Shown here piece by piece: positions 28,143-36,176 of a stretch of DNA of 38,992 nt. This DNA comes from a virus. Positions within the stretch are counted from its first letter, which is position 1; each line of letters starts with the position of its first letter. The stretch lies in the IMG/VR virus record IMGVR_UViG_3300027906_000052, positions 1 to 38,992 of that record; one strand, given 5' to 3'. The translations under genes and the position numbers were made by a program. The notes under the pieces were generated by a model. It did not search any database. It had not been told where the DNA came from and was given only the letters and a program-made list of their open reading frames with translations.

Positions 28143-29038
28143 TTATCTATTCCTTCTCTCTCTTTTTATTCTTTCGTTTTCTTCTTTTACCCACTGAGAT
28201 AACATAGAAACATATATTTCCCTTTCCCATGGCATCATATTATCGAGTTCAGTTAAACTATACTTATAATGTGTAACCATATTAAAGTTAATCTTGAAAT
28301 ACGATTCAAGACTATCATGTGAAAGGGCTATTCTAAAAAACTTTGCATCCCTTCAAGTGCAACTTCACTTTCAACACCAGTGTTTGGGTTAGTAACTTTT
28401 ACGATATGTTTTAACTTAGGCATAGTTGTAAAAAAGTCTGTAACCTTAACAAACTGGTCAGTAGTCATTTGTTCAATAAAATCTTGAACTTCTTTATCAG
28501 ACCAATCTTCCCAAACTTCATCTTGATTAAATACATTCACTAAACAGTCATTAATAATACCGAATGAACTTTCAATACCATCCATATTTACCAAATCATA
28601 ACTCATAATTTGTTTCATTGTAGGATGTTTCATAGTCAAACCTATGGTATCAGTAATCATAACAATCTCACTGTGTCCTTCTGTTTTCATAATATTAATG
28701 TCCTCTAGATTAATAGAAACTGGTACTTTAGTTTCTTCATCATCTGGACAAGTAATCATTAATTCTACAGTTTCACCTACAGATTTACATCTAATCTGTA
28801 AAAACATATATTCAATATCATAAGTTGGTAATTTTTCAAGTTTATCATCCAATTTACCAAATGTACAATTTTGAATAATATCAGTTATTGCTCTAGTTTG
28901 TGAAGACGTATCTTTACTTTCCAAAGCCATCATCAAAATTTTTTGTTCTTTTACCAAGAACGGTCTATACTCAATTTTTTCCCCAGTTGATGGTAATACC
29001 ATCTCATAATTTGGGTTATTCAACACGGGCAAAGCCAT
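28143..29038 (-). CDS. gp26 plus extension made by -1 frameshift
   Basis: Beyond gp26, the -1 frame stays open for 63 codons past the heptamer T_TTT_TTA (28340-28334) and ends with TAA at 28145-28143. The extension reads RIALSHDSLESYFKINFNMV, then HYKYSLTELDNMMPWEREIY, VSMLSQWVKEENERIKRERR, and is clearly protein-like. No start codon with a ribosome-binding site precedes it. Slippage would give a product of about 298 residues ending MQSFLRIALSHDS... The design (short form plus frameshifted long form just upstream of the tape measure) equals lambda G/GT tail-assembly chaperones; T4 uses separate gp26 and gp51. GAAGGG (28354-28349) lies eight bases before the heptamer. Confidence 0.75.
28328..29038 (-). 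CDS. 26: baseplate hub assembly protein gp26
   Basis: The 236-residue product begins MALPVLNNPNYEMVLPSTGE and has IEYRPFLVKEQKILMMALES, LPTYDIEYMFLQIRCKSVGE, VPVSINLED, and a C-terminal part with FIEQMTTDQFVKVTDFFTTM, PKLKH. This is the T4 baseplate/gp26 family layout. In T4 gp26 acts with gp51 and gp29 in hub assembly. AGGAGAA is the ribosome-binding site. It is the unshifted product; see the frameshift entry. Confidence 0.85.
   Translation of the reverse strand: MALPVLNNPNYEMVLPSTGEKIEYRPFLVKEQKILMMALESKDTSSQTRAITDIIQNCTFGKLDDKLEKLPTYDIEYMFLQIRCKSVGETVELMITCPDDEETKVPVSINLEDINIMKTEGHSEIVMITDTIGLTMKHPTMKQIMSYDLVNMDGIESSFGIINDCLVNVFNQDEVWEDWSDKEVQDFIEQMTTDQFVKVTDFFTTMPKLKHIVKVTNPNTGVESEVALEGMQSFLE
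28334..28340 (-). other. -1 ribosomal frameshift heptamer T_TTT_TTA
   Basis: In the gp26 frame the codons are AGT TTT TTA GAA TAG, so P- and A-site tRNAs can slip back one base onto TTT TTT. This is the heptamer class used by HIV-1 (U_UUU_UUA). Downstream, a 10-bp stem (28314-28305 with 28298-28289) starts about 19 bases later, and a Shine-Dalgarno-like GAAGGG lies upstream, as at E. coli dnaX. Confidence 0.75.
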
Positions 29039-29061
29039 AATTTATTCTCCTATATTAATAA

Positions 29062-29805
29062 TTAAAATCCACCTAGTCTTCTTACAAAGGGGGGTAAGCT
29101 TGTTTGTACTTGTTTAAGAATTGAGTTTTTCAATATATCTTGTAAAGTACTATCAAGACTTGCCTTTTGTGGTTCAGTTGCAATGTTTCTCCAATATCTA
29201 TATGCAAACTCAACCGACACTTTTTGTATGGAATTACTATTCGCATGACCATAAGGCATAGCACCAATAGTCACTGGAAATACTTCTTCCAATTTACACC
29301 CATAAGTTCTTTCGTCTTGTTCATTCAGTTGGTAAATCTCAACTGAACCAATATATTCTTTATAATAGTTAATATTGTATGTATCTGGGTTATATGTAAT
29401 CTTTTGCCACTCTTCAAAGAAGTATCTCTCTGCGAGGTCTGAACCACAGTAAAAAGATGCCTCTACTGGTGAGAAGGTCTGACCTTGTACTATTTGGTGT
29501 ACTGGGCCGTACTGGTTACCATTCGTTTGTGTTCTTAAACTTCTTGCTGGAATAGATATACTATCACAACGAAACGAGATGCGTCTTGCAGTTTCACCAT
29601 GTAGTTTTGATAACACATTAGAGGACATTGCAGAGTCACCAGCCTGTTGAGCACCAGCATTAGTGACACCAGATGGTAAAAGTATAATAACTTCATATCT
29701 GTTCTGTTTTGCAAATCCATCTCTGGATGCATTATGTTGTAGGAAAGCATTTATCCCACCAAATACTGCACCACCTAAAACATTTGAAAAGTTAAATTTT
29801 GCCAT
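29062..29805 (-). CDS. tail-tube-family baseplate protein (gp54/gp19-like)
   Basis: The 247-residue product has the tube fold pattern: RISFRCDSISIPARSLRTQT, QIVQGQTFSPVEASFYCGSD, YFFEEWQKITYNP, INYYKEYIGSVEIYQLN, CKLEEVFPVTIGAMPYGHAN and VSVEFAYRYW. It begins MAKFNFSNVLGG with a Gly-rich start, like tube initiator proteins. Being beside gp26 and gp48 genes, it is probably the tube initiator (gp54 role) rather than the major tube protein. It overlaps the upstream stop by one base. Confidence 0.7.
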   Translation of the reverse strand: MAKFNFSNVLGGAVFGGINAFLQHNASRDGFAKQNRYEVIILLPSGVTNAGAQQAGDSAMSSNVLSKLHGETARRISFRCDSISIPARSLRTQTNGNQYGPVHQIVQGQTFSPVEASFYCGSDLAERYFFEEWQKITYNPDTYNINYYKEYIGSVEIYQLNEQDERTYGCKLEEVFPVTIGAMPYGHANSNSIQKVSVEFAYRYWRNIATEPQKASLDSTLQDILKNSILKQVQTSLPPFVRRLGGF

Positions 29806-30326
29806 TAAATCATCTTCCTAGAATCACCCCAGACTCTACTGTCTGATGCTTTCTTAAACCTTTGTACTGGTAACATAATCGCAGTTAAATTATCTTCTGG
29901 TTCTATCTTTAAACACATTGACCTTAAATACCCATACAAATATCGTTTAATAGTAGGTTTAGTTAATCTACTTCCTTCAACTGCACTAACACTTAATCTG
30001 TCTTGACCAGCTGCATCTAAAAGTCTTGCTCTTAGTGCATATGGTAGGTAGTGGAAGTTTAATCCATAGAACCCACCCTTTGCTGGTTTCAAGTACATTA
30101 TAAGTGGAAATGTATCATAATATGGTAATGTCTTTGCAAACTTTGGTGCATAGATAAACATATTTAGGTGACGAGGTGTAGGTTGTTTGTTAAGTTTCCC
30201 AGAACGCAAAAGTTCTGCCGTATTAGGAGTACCAAGTTCCTTAATACGGTTACGATACCATGAATATGGTTCGGTGCCAGTTTTAATCTGCGTTGAGATT
30301 TTATCAAAATAAGTTTCTTCTGCCAT
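29805..30326 (-). CDS. conserved T4-like morphogenesis protein, role uncertain
   Basis: The 173-residue product has TEPYSWYRNRIKELG, NMFIYAPKFAKTLPYYDTFP, LIMYLKPAKGGFYGLNFHYL and PYALRARLLDAAGQDRLS, then RYLYGYLRSMCLKIEPEDN. It is basic and conserved-looking. It sits between gp4 and the tube-family gene; in T4 gp4 is flanked by gp2 (DNA-end protector) and gp53. gp53 is clearly the gene at 31930, so a gp2-like role is possible but not shown by motif. Confidence 0.65.
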   Translation of the reverse strand: MAEETYFDKISTQIKTGTEPYSWYRNRIKELGTPNTAELLRSGKLNKQPTPRHLNMFIYAPKFAKTLPYYDTFPLIMYLKPAKGGFYGLNFHYLPYALRARLLDAAGQDRLSVSAVEGSRLTKPTIKRYLYGYLRSMCLKIEPEDNLTAIMLPVQRFKKASDSRVWGDSRKMI

Positions 30327-30334
30327 ACTATTAT

Positions 30335-30772
30335 TTATATCATCAATTCAACTTCTGTTAAGATGATAAACTCCATATTCCTATCCTTGCAATACTCTAT
30401 TGCGTGTTTCCATTTTGCATCATTGACAGCCCAAGTACGAACCTCATTTAGATACTTCTTAGTTTTTCTTTTTGGTGTTCTGGGGGGTTTGCATTGTGCT
30501 TTGGGTTTTACTTCTACTACCCACTTTTTACTACCAGTTGGTGTTTTTACCTTCACATAAAAGTCTGGGAAGTATCGGTGTAATTTGCCATCTAACGGTG
30601 AACGGTAAGGAACGAAAAACTCTTCAGAACCCCATTCCATTATCTTATCATTACGGTCACAATACACCATAAACTTCCTTTCCCACAAACTTCTATAAAT
30701 AATATTAGAAGGGTCACCCTTATACTTTTTTGGTTGGGTTGGTATATATCTTCCACGGTATGCCATCATCAT
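30335..30772 (-). CDS. 4: head completion protein gp4 (nuclease-like fold)
   Basis: The product, up to 145 residues, has YRSLWERKFMVYCDRNDKIM, EWGSEEFFVPYRSPLDGKLH, RYFPDFYVKVKTPTG and WVVEVKPKAQ. The E...D...ExK arrangement is the PD-(D/E)XK-like fold of T4 gp4/gp50, which completes packaged heads before tail joining. T4 gp4 is 150 residues. The start is ATG ATG ATG; with AGGTG so close, the second or third ATG (30769, 30766) is more likely than 30772. A plus-strand late promoter lies inside it. Confidence 0.85.
   Translation of the reverse strand: MMMAYRGRYIPTQPKKYKGDPSNIIYRSLWERKFMVYCDRNDKIMEWGSEEFFVPYRSPLDGKLHRYFPDFYVKVKTPTGSKKWVVEVKPKAQCKPPRTPKRKTKKYLNEVRTWAVNDAKWKHAIEYCKDRNMEFIILTEVELMI
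30694..30701 (+). promoter_or_regulatory. T4-type late promoter for the gp48 operon
   Basis: TATAAATA on the plus strand, inside the minus-strand gp4 gene, 109 bp before the gp48 ATG. The gp48 leader would be antisense to the start of gp4. Confidence 0.68.
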
Positions 30773-30798
30773 TCACCTAAATAGTATGTAACTAAGGA

Positions 30799-30806
30799 TA
30801 TTTATA
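30799..30806 (-). promoter_or_regulatory. T4-type late promoter for the minus-strand operon
   Basis: TATAAATA on the minus strand, 27 bp before the first gp4 ATG, leaving a short leader with AGGTG. It can drive the whole 30.8-25.9 kb operon. Confidence 0.7.
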
Positions 30807-30809
30807 CAG

Positions 30810-31928
30810 ATGCGAGGATTCCTAAACGAAATCAAAAATGTTGCGATTAACCAAGTAAACAACAGAATATCTAATATGGTATCTGATGCTTTAGGTGGTG
30901 GACGTAAGACTAACCCAGGCGGTAGAGGTGGAGTTAATAGAAGTAGTTATGCAACTCTGACACCATTCAAAGGTAAGCACGTTGCTTATCCAGAAGACTT
31001 GGGTTCTAATGACCAAGGACATTATGTTGTTTTTCATATTAACGAACAACAAAATGCAAACGTAAAGTTTAGTCAAGGTAGAGGTTTAAAAACACCATCA
31101 AAGTATGGTAGTGATGAACTTGCAAATTTAGAGCCAGGCGGAATAAATTCTAATAATTTGGAAGATAGAGGTGGTAGATTTAGAACTGCTGGTCGCCGTA
31201 CAGTAGGTACAACTGTAAGTGTTCCTACAAATGCGACTAAAAGACTTGAAGCATCTATTGCAATGTATATGCCTGCAACCGTTAATGTTGCACAACAATC
31301 TCAATATGGTGAAGTAGAAATGGGAATACTTGCAACTGCGGCTGCAAACCTTGTTAAACAAGGTAGATACGGTGGAGTGTTTAATAAAGAATTTGCAAAT
31401 GCAGTTATTGACCAAGCAGGAGGTTCATTAAGTGATGCTGGTGAAGTTGTATTAAAGAAAGCCGCAGATACTATAGCGCCTGGCGCAAAAGCAGCGATTG
31501 AACTTGCATCTGGTAAAGTTACCAATAACAGATTAGAGATGGTCTTTCAAGGTCTTGGTAGACGAACATTTAGTTATTCATTTAAGATGATGCCTAAATC
31601 AGAAGCAGAGGCAAATCAAGTAGACCAAATTTGTAGAATGTTTAGATTTTACATGGCGCCAAGTTTTGATGGAGACATAGGTAGTTCTAGAACTATGATT
31701 GTTCCTGCTACATTTGATATTACATATATGAATATGAACATAGAAAATGGATATCTAAACAAAATATCTACTTGTGTATTAGAGAGTTGTAATGTCACAT
31801 ATGGTGGTGAACGAGTACAATTCTTCAGACCAAATGCAGATGGTGCTCCACCAGTAGAAACAAATATAGAATTACAATTTAAAGAACTGGAACTTATCAC
31901 CAGAGAAAAACTTGCGTTAGGATACTAA
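30810..31928 (+). CDS. 48: baseplate tail-tube cap gp48
   Basis: T4 gp48 sits on the hub and primes tube polymerisation. The 372-residue product has SVPTNATKRLEASIAMYMPA, TVNVAQQSQYGEVEMG, NRLEMVFQGLGRRTFSYSFK, MMPKSEAEANQVDQICRMFR, FYMAPSFDG and VLESCNVTYGGERVQFFRPN. That fits the gp48 layout and length (T4: 364). An amphipathic, Gly-rich region lies near the start. AAGGA is the ribosome-binding site. It heads the plus-strand baseplate operon. Confidence 0.85.
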   Translation: MRGFLNEIKNVAINQVNNRISNMVSDALGGGRKTNPGGRGGVNRSSYATLTPFKGKHVAYPEDLGSNDQGHYVVFHINEQQNANVKFSQGRGLKTPSKYGSDELANLEPGGINSNNLEDRGGRFRTAGRRTVGTTVSVPTNATKRLEASIAMYMPATVNVAQQSQYGEVEMGILATAAANLVKQGRYGGVFNKEFANAVIDQAGGSLSDAGEVVLKKAADTIAPGAKAAIELASGKVTNNRLEMVFQGLGRRTFSYSFKMMPKSEAEANQVDQICRMFRFYMAPSFDGDIGSSRTMIVPATFDITYMNMNIENGYLNKISTCVLESCNVTYGGERVQFFRPNADGAPPVETNIELQFKELELITREKLALGY

Positions 31929-31929
31929 T

Positions 31930-32454
31930 ATGTCATACTTTGATATGTTTCCAAATATTTTATATAGTGCAAAAGGTGACGGTAAATATACTGTCATGAA
32001 AGATATAATGTCTAGAGTTAAGTTGATTGCAAATGTTAAAAATAATATTGTAGGGTTCGATTACTACAATGTACAAGATGGAGAAACTCCAGAGATGATT
32101 GCACACAAATACTATGGTGATGTAAACCTACACTGGACAGTTTTAGTTGCAAATGATATTATTGATTACTATGAAGACTGGCCTATGAGTGTACAACGAT
32201 TTGAAGAGTTTGTTAAGAATAAGTATGACAATCCACAAGCGATACATCACTACGAAATCACACAAACATCTGGAGACACATCTGTAAAAATTGATGTTGG
32301 TATGAATACAACTGATTATTCTGGTACTGCAATATCTAATTACACATATGAAGATAATTTACAAGAAAAGAAAAGACAGATTAGACTTATTGGAACTCAA
32401 TACATAAATGATTTTGTAAAAGAGTTTGAGAGAAAAATGCAAGAGGCATCCTAA
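31930..32454 (+). CDS. 53: baseplate wedge protein gp53
   Basis: The 174-residue product matches T4 gp53 in its LysM-like core: FDYYNVQDGETPEMIAHKYY, GDVNLHWTVLVANDIIDYYE and DWPMSVQRFEEFVKNKY parallel T4 YYIKGSPRPEELANAIYGNP...LLMCNDNYDPYYGW. The end KKRQIRLIGTQYINDFVKEF parallels T4 KLRQIKIIAKSDINSFMNDL. It starts one base after gp48 and is coupled to the next gene by TAATG. It joins wedges around the hub. Confidence 0.9.
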   Translation: MSYFDMFPNILYSAKGDGKYTVMKDIMSRVKLIANVKNNIVGFDYYNVQDGETPEMIAHKYYGDVNLHWTVLVANDIIDYYEDWPMSVQRFEEFVKNKYDNPQAIHHYEITQTSGDTSVKIDVGMNTTDYSGTAISNYTYEDNLQEKKRQIRLIGTQYINDFVKEFERKMQEAS

Positions 32455-33896
32455 TGGCTGCAAAAAGTGAAATACAATTCGCTGGTGAATTTTTAATTGA
32501 AGAATGTAGGATTATTGCTACAAGCGGTAAGTCATTTGATATTACTGAACTTGTAGAAGAAATAAACATTTTTGAAAACATATATTCATTTGGTCTTAGT
32601 GGTGATATTGTAATCAAAGATACAACTAATATTGTAAAAAACTTTCCTATCATTGGTGAAGAAAGATTAGCGTTAAAATTACAAACTCCACAAAATTCTC
32701 CAGAACCAGAGACAACGATTGACTATACCCTTTCACCACTAATTATCTACAAGATTAATTCTCAGACTCAAGCTGGTGAAAAAGCACAAGTTATATCTTT
32801 ACAGTTTGGTTCTGTAGAGGGATTTAGGAATACAACTTGTAGAGTATCACAATCCTATAGTGGACAACCAAACGAAATTGTAGAGAAAATTCTTAGAGAT
32901 GAAACATACCTAAAAAGCAAAAAAACATTCTATTTTGAACCTACTGCAAATCTTACTAAAATTGTTTTTCCTAACAAGAAACCGTTTGCGTGTATTAAAC
33001 ACTTGACAGATATTTCAAATTCTGCTGTCAATAATTTATCACCATCATATCTTTTTTATGAAACTACCAAAGGTTTTCATTTTAGAACATATGATAGTAT
33101 GTGTAGAGAAGACCCTAAGTTTTACTTCAGAGAGAATGTTGGAGCTCAGTTAAATGAAATAGGTGTAGTTGATGTACAAAAGAATCTAGATACTCTGGTG
33201 AATTTCCAAAGAGTATCATCAAAAGACACAGTAAAAAATCTAAACAGTGGAATGATTAGTTCTAAACTTATTGCACATGATGTATATAACAAAAAACTTG
33301 ACTTATATAAATATAATTATCTAGACAACTTTGATAAAGATATACATCCAGACAATGGGGAGTCGACTCCGATTATTTCAACCTCACCAGACCCAGATAC
33401 ATACAAGTCACTAATTGATAACGAAGATACTAGATTATTCGTAGTATCAACTGCATCTGGATACTCTTTTGAAGAGAATGGAAATTACCCATACCAAAGT
33501 GACAATAAAAATCAAACACTTCAAAGAAAACTTGGAAGAGTAAAACAGTTTGAACACGGTTACATTCTTAATATAGAGGTAAACGGTCAAACATTCATTC
33601 AAGCTGGTGATAAAATCCAGCTAGAAATCGGTGCAAATAGTTCATTAACAAAAGATAAAGAAGATAAACAATTGTCTGGTAATTATATTATTACACACCT
33701 CAGACATACCTTTACACAATCTAGACAACTTAAACATAAAATAACTATGCAAGTTGCAAAAGATTCTGGTAAAGGTGACCCACTACCAAGTGTTGGTGTA
33801 TCACAAGGTGGTAGTTTGGGTATCGACACTAACTCAGCAAAATCAATAGATGTATCAGCAGGATACTCTGCTGGAAGTGACTACACAGTAGCATAA
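32454..33896 (+). CDS. probable baseplate hub protein (gp27-like)
   Basis: The 480-residue product begins AAKSEIQFAGEFLIEECRII and has FDITELVEEINIFENIYSFG, LSGDIVIKDTTNIVKNFPII, VISLQFGSVEGFRNTTCRVS and PFACIKHLTDISNSAVNN. This is the layout of hub proteins with two tube-like barrels (NI.eDi.. LS g.ivi.D). RLFVVSTASGYSFEENGNYP and QAGDKIQLEIGA follow, then a Ser/Gly-rich tail. In marine T4-like phages a protein of this kind follows gp53. Hub assignment is by pattern and position, without clear T4 gp27 sequence match. Confidence 0.7.
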   Translation: MAAKSEIQFAGEFLIEECRIIATSGKSFDITELVEEINIFENIYSFGLSGDIVIKDTTNIVKNFPIIGEERLALKLQTPQNSPEPETTIDYTLSPLIIYKINSQTQAGEKAQVISLQFGSVEGFRNTTCRVSQSYSGQPNEIVEKILRDETYLKSKKTFYFEPTANLTKIVFPNKKPFACIKHLTDISNSAVNNLSPSYLFYETTKGFHFRTYDSMCREDPKFYFRENVGAQLNEIGVVDVQKNLDTLVNFQRVSSKDTVKNLNSGMISSKLIAHDVYNKKLDLYKYNYLDNFDKDIHPDNGESTPIISTSPDPDTYKSLIDNEDTRLFVVSTASGYSFEENGNYPYQSDNKNQTLQRKLGRVKQFEHGYILNIEVNGQTFIQAGDKIQLEIGANSSLTKDKEDKQLSGNYIITHLRHTFTQSRQLKHKITMQVAKDSGKGDPLPSVGVSQGGSLGIDTNSAKSIDVSAGYSAGSDYTVA

Positions 33897-33955
33897 AGGA
33901 GAAAAGTAACAACAACTTATATCATGTTCAACAACTAGTTAAAGAGGGAATGAAA

Positions 33956-34132
33956 ATGACAAATAAAGCAAAACTGAAAATGAGAAAATTTACAAACCTA
34001 CAGAGACAAGAAAGAAAGATTGAACCTATGAATGAAAAAGAAACTAAATACATAAAACAGTTGTTACAAAGGATTAATGATGAAAACATTCCAACAAATC
34101 CAAGAGGGAGTTTACGACCCCAACATATTTAA
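33956..34132 (+). CDS. small basic protein
   Basis: A product of about 58 residues, Lys/Arg/Glu-rich (KAKLKMRKFTNLQRQERKIE). AGAGGGA precedes; ATG 33956 has better spacing than 33950. It overlaps the next gene by 53 bases, so it may be spurious, but no other frame fills this gap. Confidence 0.4.
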   Translation: MTNKAKLKMRKFTNLQRQERKIEPMNEKETKYIKQLLQRINDENIPTNPRGSLRPQHI

Positions 34133-34751
34133 CGCAATATTTCTTGCTGGTGGGCCAGGCAGTGGTAAGTCCTACGTTGTGAGGAAGACCACTGGTGGTC
34201 TTGGTATGAAGGTTGTTAATTCAGATGATATCTACGAGAAAGACCTAGAAAATGCTGGTCTGGACATTGGTAAACCAGAAGACATCTTTTCAGATAAAGG
34301 TCAAGAGATACGTCTACGGTCAAAAGCAAAAACCAAAGCAAGACAAAGTGGTTGGGTTGACGGTAGACTAGGTATTATCATTGACGGTACTGGTAAAGAC
34401 GTTGCGAAGATTGGTAGACAGAAAGCACTGTTAGACCAACTTGGTTACCAGTGTGCAATGATATTTGCAAACACTTCACTAGAAGTTGCACAGATACGAA
34501 ACAAAGAAAGACCAAGAACATTACCAGAGAAATCTGTAGAACAAATGTGGAATGGTGTACAGAGGAATATTGGTGCATTTCAATCATTATTTGGTTCTAA
34601 ACATTTTATTATTGTTGATAACAATGATGCTGGTGAAGATGTATTCAATAAAGTTTACAAACGTATTCGTGGTCTAGTTACCAAGAAACCGAATAAACGA
34701 CAAGCTAAACAGTGGATTGCAAACGAACTCAAGAAGAAAGATAGAAGATGA
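34080..34751 (+). CDS. P-loop kinase, zeta-toxin/PNK-like
   Basis: The 223-residue product has Walker A FLAGGPGSGKSYVV (about residues 21-32), then VNSDDIYEKDL (acidic substrate-binding motif), GIIIDGTGKD (Walker B type) and the arginine-bearing NKERPRTLPEKSVEQMWNGV lid. This is the AAA_33/zeta-toxin group of small-molecule or polynucleotide kinases. Substrate not predictable. ATG 34080 is three bases after another ATG; AAAGG spacing favours it. The next gene overlaps by ATGA. Confidence 0.78.
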   Translation: MKTFQQIQEGVYDPNIFNAIFLAGGPGSGKSYVVRKTTGGLGMKVVNSDDIYEKDLENAGLDIGKPEDIFSDKGQEIRLRSKAKTKARQSGWVDGRLGIIIDGTGKDVAKIGRQKALLDQLGYQCAMIFANTSLEVAQIRNKERPRTLPEKSVEQMWNGVQRNIGAFQSLFGSKHFIIVDNNDAGEDVFNKVYKRIRGLVTKKPNKRQAKQWIANELKKKDRR

Positions 34752-34942
34752 TTAGTCGTAAGTGTAAACTACATCTAGAAGAAGTAAATGAAACTGGATT
34801 GCAACATATGACACACGCATTGTGGGCTGCAGTCAGATTACAGTTAGTAATACCAGCACTAATTATCCACGCAGTTGCACCTAGTTTTTTCACACACACT
34901 GCATCTAATATGATGAAAAGTATTCTCAAAGAACGAAAATAA
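34748..34942 (+). CDS. DUF6356-like membrane protein
   Basis: The 64-residue product has LHLEEVNETGLQHMTHALWA and AVRLQLVIPALIIHAVAPSF, then FTHTASNMMKSILKERK. The HL.EV..T...HM..A.. start, hydrophobic centre with IHA..P..F and TAS end match a small family widespread in marine phages and bacteria. One membrane segment. Function unknown. Confidence 0.75.
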   Translation: MISRKCKLHLEEVNETGLQHMTHALWAAVRLQLVIPALIIHAVAPSFFTHTASNMMKSILKERK

Positions 34943-34993
34943 CGAATCACTTAACAAAATTTGTTCTAAAAACAAAATATCCAACAAAACTCA

Positions 34994-35030
34994 CCCTCAT
35001 AAGTCCTTGATTTATGGGGGTTTTATTTTT
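34994..35030 (+). terminator. intrinsic terminator
   Basis: CCCTCATAA (34994-35002), loop of nine bases with CCTTGATT, TTATGGGGG (35012-35020) with one U-G pair, then TTTTATTTTTT. It precedes an early promoter by only a few bases. Confidence 0.88.
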
Positions 35031-35033
35031 TAC

Positions 35034-35062
35034 TTGACTCTGCTATCTAGCTGTGGTACTGT
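35034..35062 (+). promoter_or_regulatory. sigma70-type early promoter
   Basis: TTGACT (35034-35039), 17-bp spacer, TACTGT (35057-35062), 32 bp before the ATG at 35095. It heads the last module of the window. Confidence 0.8.
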
Positions 35063-35094
35063 ATATATGTAATCAGAGAGAAAGAGAAAAAAAT

Positions 35095-35361
35095 ATGACA
35101 AATGAAAAGGTTTACGGTAGTCACCACGAAACAGTTTTTATTGATGCAGAAGAAGGTGCTCGAGTCGGTGTTTATATCGGTGCTGGTAACCAAGTTGGTG
35201 CTGCTTCTACTCCTAGTATGCTTGCATATATCCTAGATACACACAAAATCTTTGGTGAGGTTATGTTTTGTAGTACTATGGACTTTGCAACCGAAGTTGG
35301 TTTCCCTACAGATAGTGGTGCGAAAGAACTTTTTGATGCCGCTGTCGCAATGAGGTCTTAA
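35095..35361 (+). CDS. small early protein
   Basis: The 88-residue product (EKVYGSHHETVFIDAEEGAR, then VGVYIGAGNQVGAASTPSML) is a soluble alpha/beta protein. ATG 35095 lies after CAGAGAGAAAGAG; the longer frame from 35053 would begin inside the -10 region and is rejected. First gene of an early operon. Function unknown. Confidence 0.68.
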   Translation: MTNEKVYGSHHETVFIDAEEGARVGVYIGAGNQVGAASTPSMLAYILDTHKIFGEVMFCSTMDFATEVGFPTDSGAKELFDAAVAMRS

Positions 35362-35363
35362 TT

Positions 35364-35522
35364 ATGGAAAAAGAAAAAAGATTACAACTCTTACAAGAGT
35401 TATTGACAAAACTAACAGATGCATATTATGATGCAGAAGAGTTAGATGATGACTGTGCAAGTGCAATAGGTGCTGCTGAGAACACAGTAATTAGTACAAT
35501 CAACTATTGGAAGGGAAAATAA
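35364..35522 (+). CDS. small acidic helical protein, paralogue of 36173
   Basis: A 52-residue frame encoding MEKEKRLQLLQELLTKLTDA and then YYDAEELDDDCASAIGAAEN with TVISTINYW. It abuts its neighbours (stop directly followed by the next ATG). It is alike in plan and residues to the product at 36173 (LLNKLTE...GDEDTANAISCAEDTLINSI), so the two flank the metalloprotease as duplicated copies. Confidence 0.65.
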   Translation: MEKEKRLQLLQELLTKLTDAYYDAEELDDDCASAIGAAENTVISTINYWKGK

Positions 35523-36176
35523 ATGAATTTCCAATCTGGAACAGATGCATATCAAGCTGCAAGTAAAATCATGTCACATGATTATGCACACAAATATGCA
35601 AACTATTGGTCTAAGAAACAAAAGACCATCAAGTCTGGTAAAGCAAACTTCAAAGACTCTGGTCGCCAGAAAACTTACAATGCAGAGTTCAAAGCTCTTG
35701 CAAAGTATGGTAAGTTGTATCCAAATGATGCAAGGTTCAAAACTGTAAACTGGAAAGGTTCACAAAAACTTTTCAAGAAGATTGCAAAGTCTGCTACCTA
35801 TCAGAAGTTGTGTAACAATACACAAGGTTCAAGAGGTGGGTTCACACAACCGACACTTCAGAAAGCAAACTTTCGTGGTGCAACTGCTGGTCAAGCGACT
35901 TGGTACGGTGCAATGCGATTAAAAGAGAACAACTGTCCTTATACAATCGTTCACGAATTTGCACACTTGTGTGGTAATATGCACCACGACATAGGTTTTC
36001 GTAGAGATGTAATCAAACTTGCATCTATGTTTATGGGAAAAGAGTTTGGTAACATACTCAAGAAGTGTTTCAAAGAAGCAAAACTGAAGATAACCACTGG
36101 TTCACATATTATGTCGCCTGAACAGTGGATTGCGTCAGTGATGCGAATGGAAAAAATTAGGGAGAGTAAATCGTGA
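35523..36176 (+). CDS. SprT-like zinc metalloprotease domain protein
   Basis: The 217-residue product has a basic N-terminal half with a helical YANYWSKKQKTIKSGKANFK. A C-terminal metalloprotease-like core contains TIVHEFAHLCGNMHHDIGFR (HExxH, then a His-rich GNMHHD where a third ligand could come from). It differs from the HExxH protein at 11439 in length and arrangement. It may act on DNA-bound proteins, as cellular SprT does; this is inference. It overlaps the next gene by GTGA. Confidence 0.75.
   Translation: MNFQSGTDAYQAASKIMSHDYAHKYANYWSKKQKTIKSGKANFKDSGRQKTYNAEFKALAKYGKLYPNDARFKTVNWKGSQKLFKKIAKSATYQKLCNNTQGSRGGFTQPTLQKANFRGATAGQATWYGAMRLKENNCPYTIVHEFAHLCGNMHHDIGFRRDVIKLASMFMGKEFGNILKKCFKEAKLKITTGSHIMSPEQWIASVMRMEKIRESKS

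Noticed and set aside
30332-30339. Minus-strand TATAAATA directly before the gene ending at 29805
   Set aside because: It contains the stop codon of gp4 and would place the start of transcription at the ATG itself. Parsimony favours coincidence, since the operon is already served by 30799-30806.
33306-33313. TATAAATA inside the hub-like gene
   Set aside because: It lies deep in a long coding region, far from any start codon, and reads as part of YKYNYLD. An 8-base AT string is expected by chance in AT-rich DNA.
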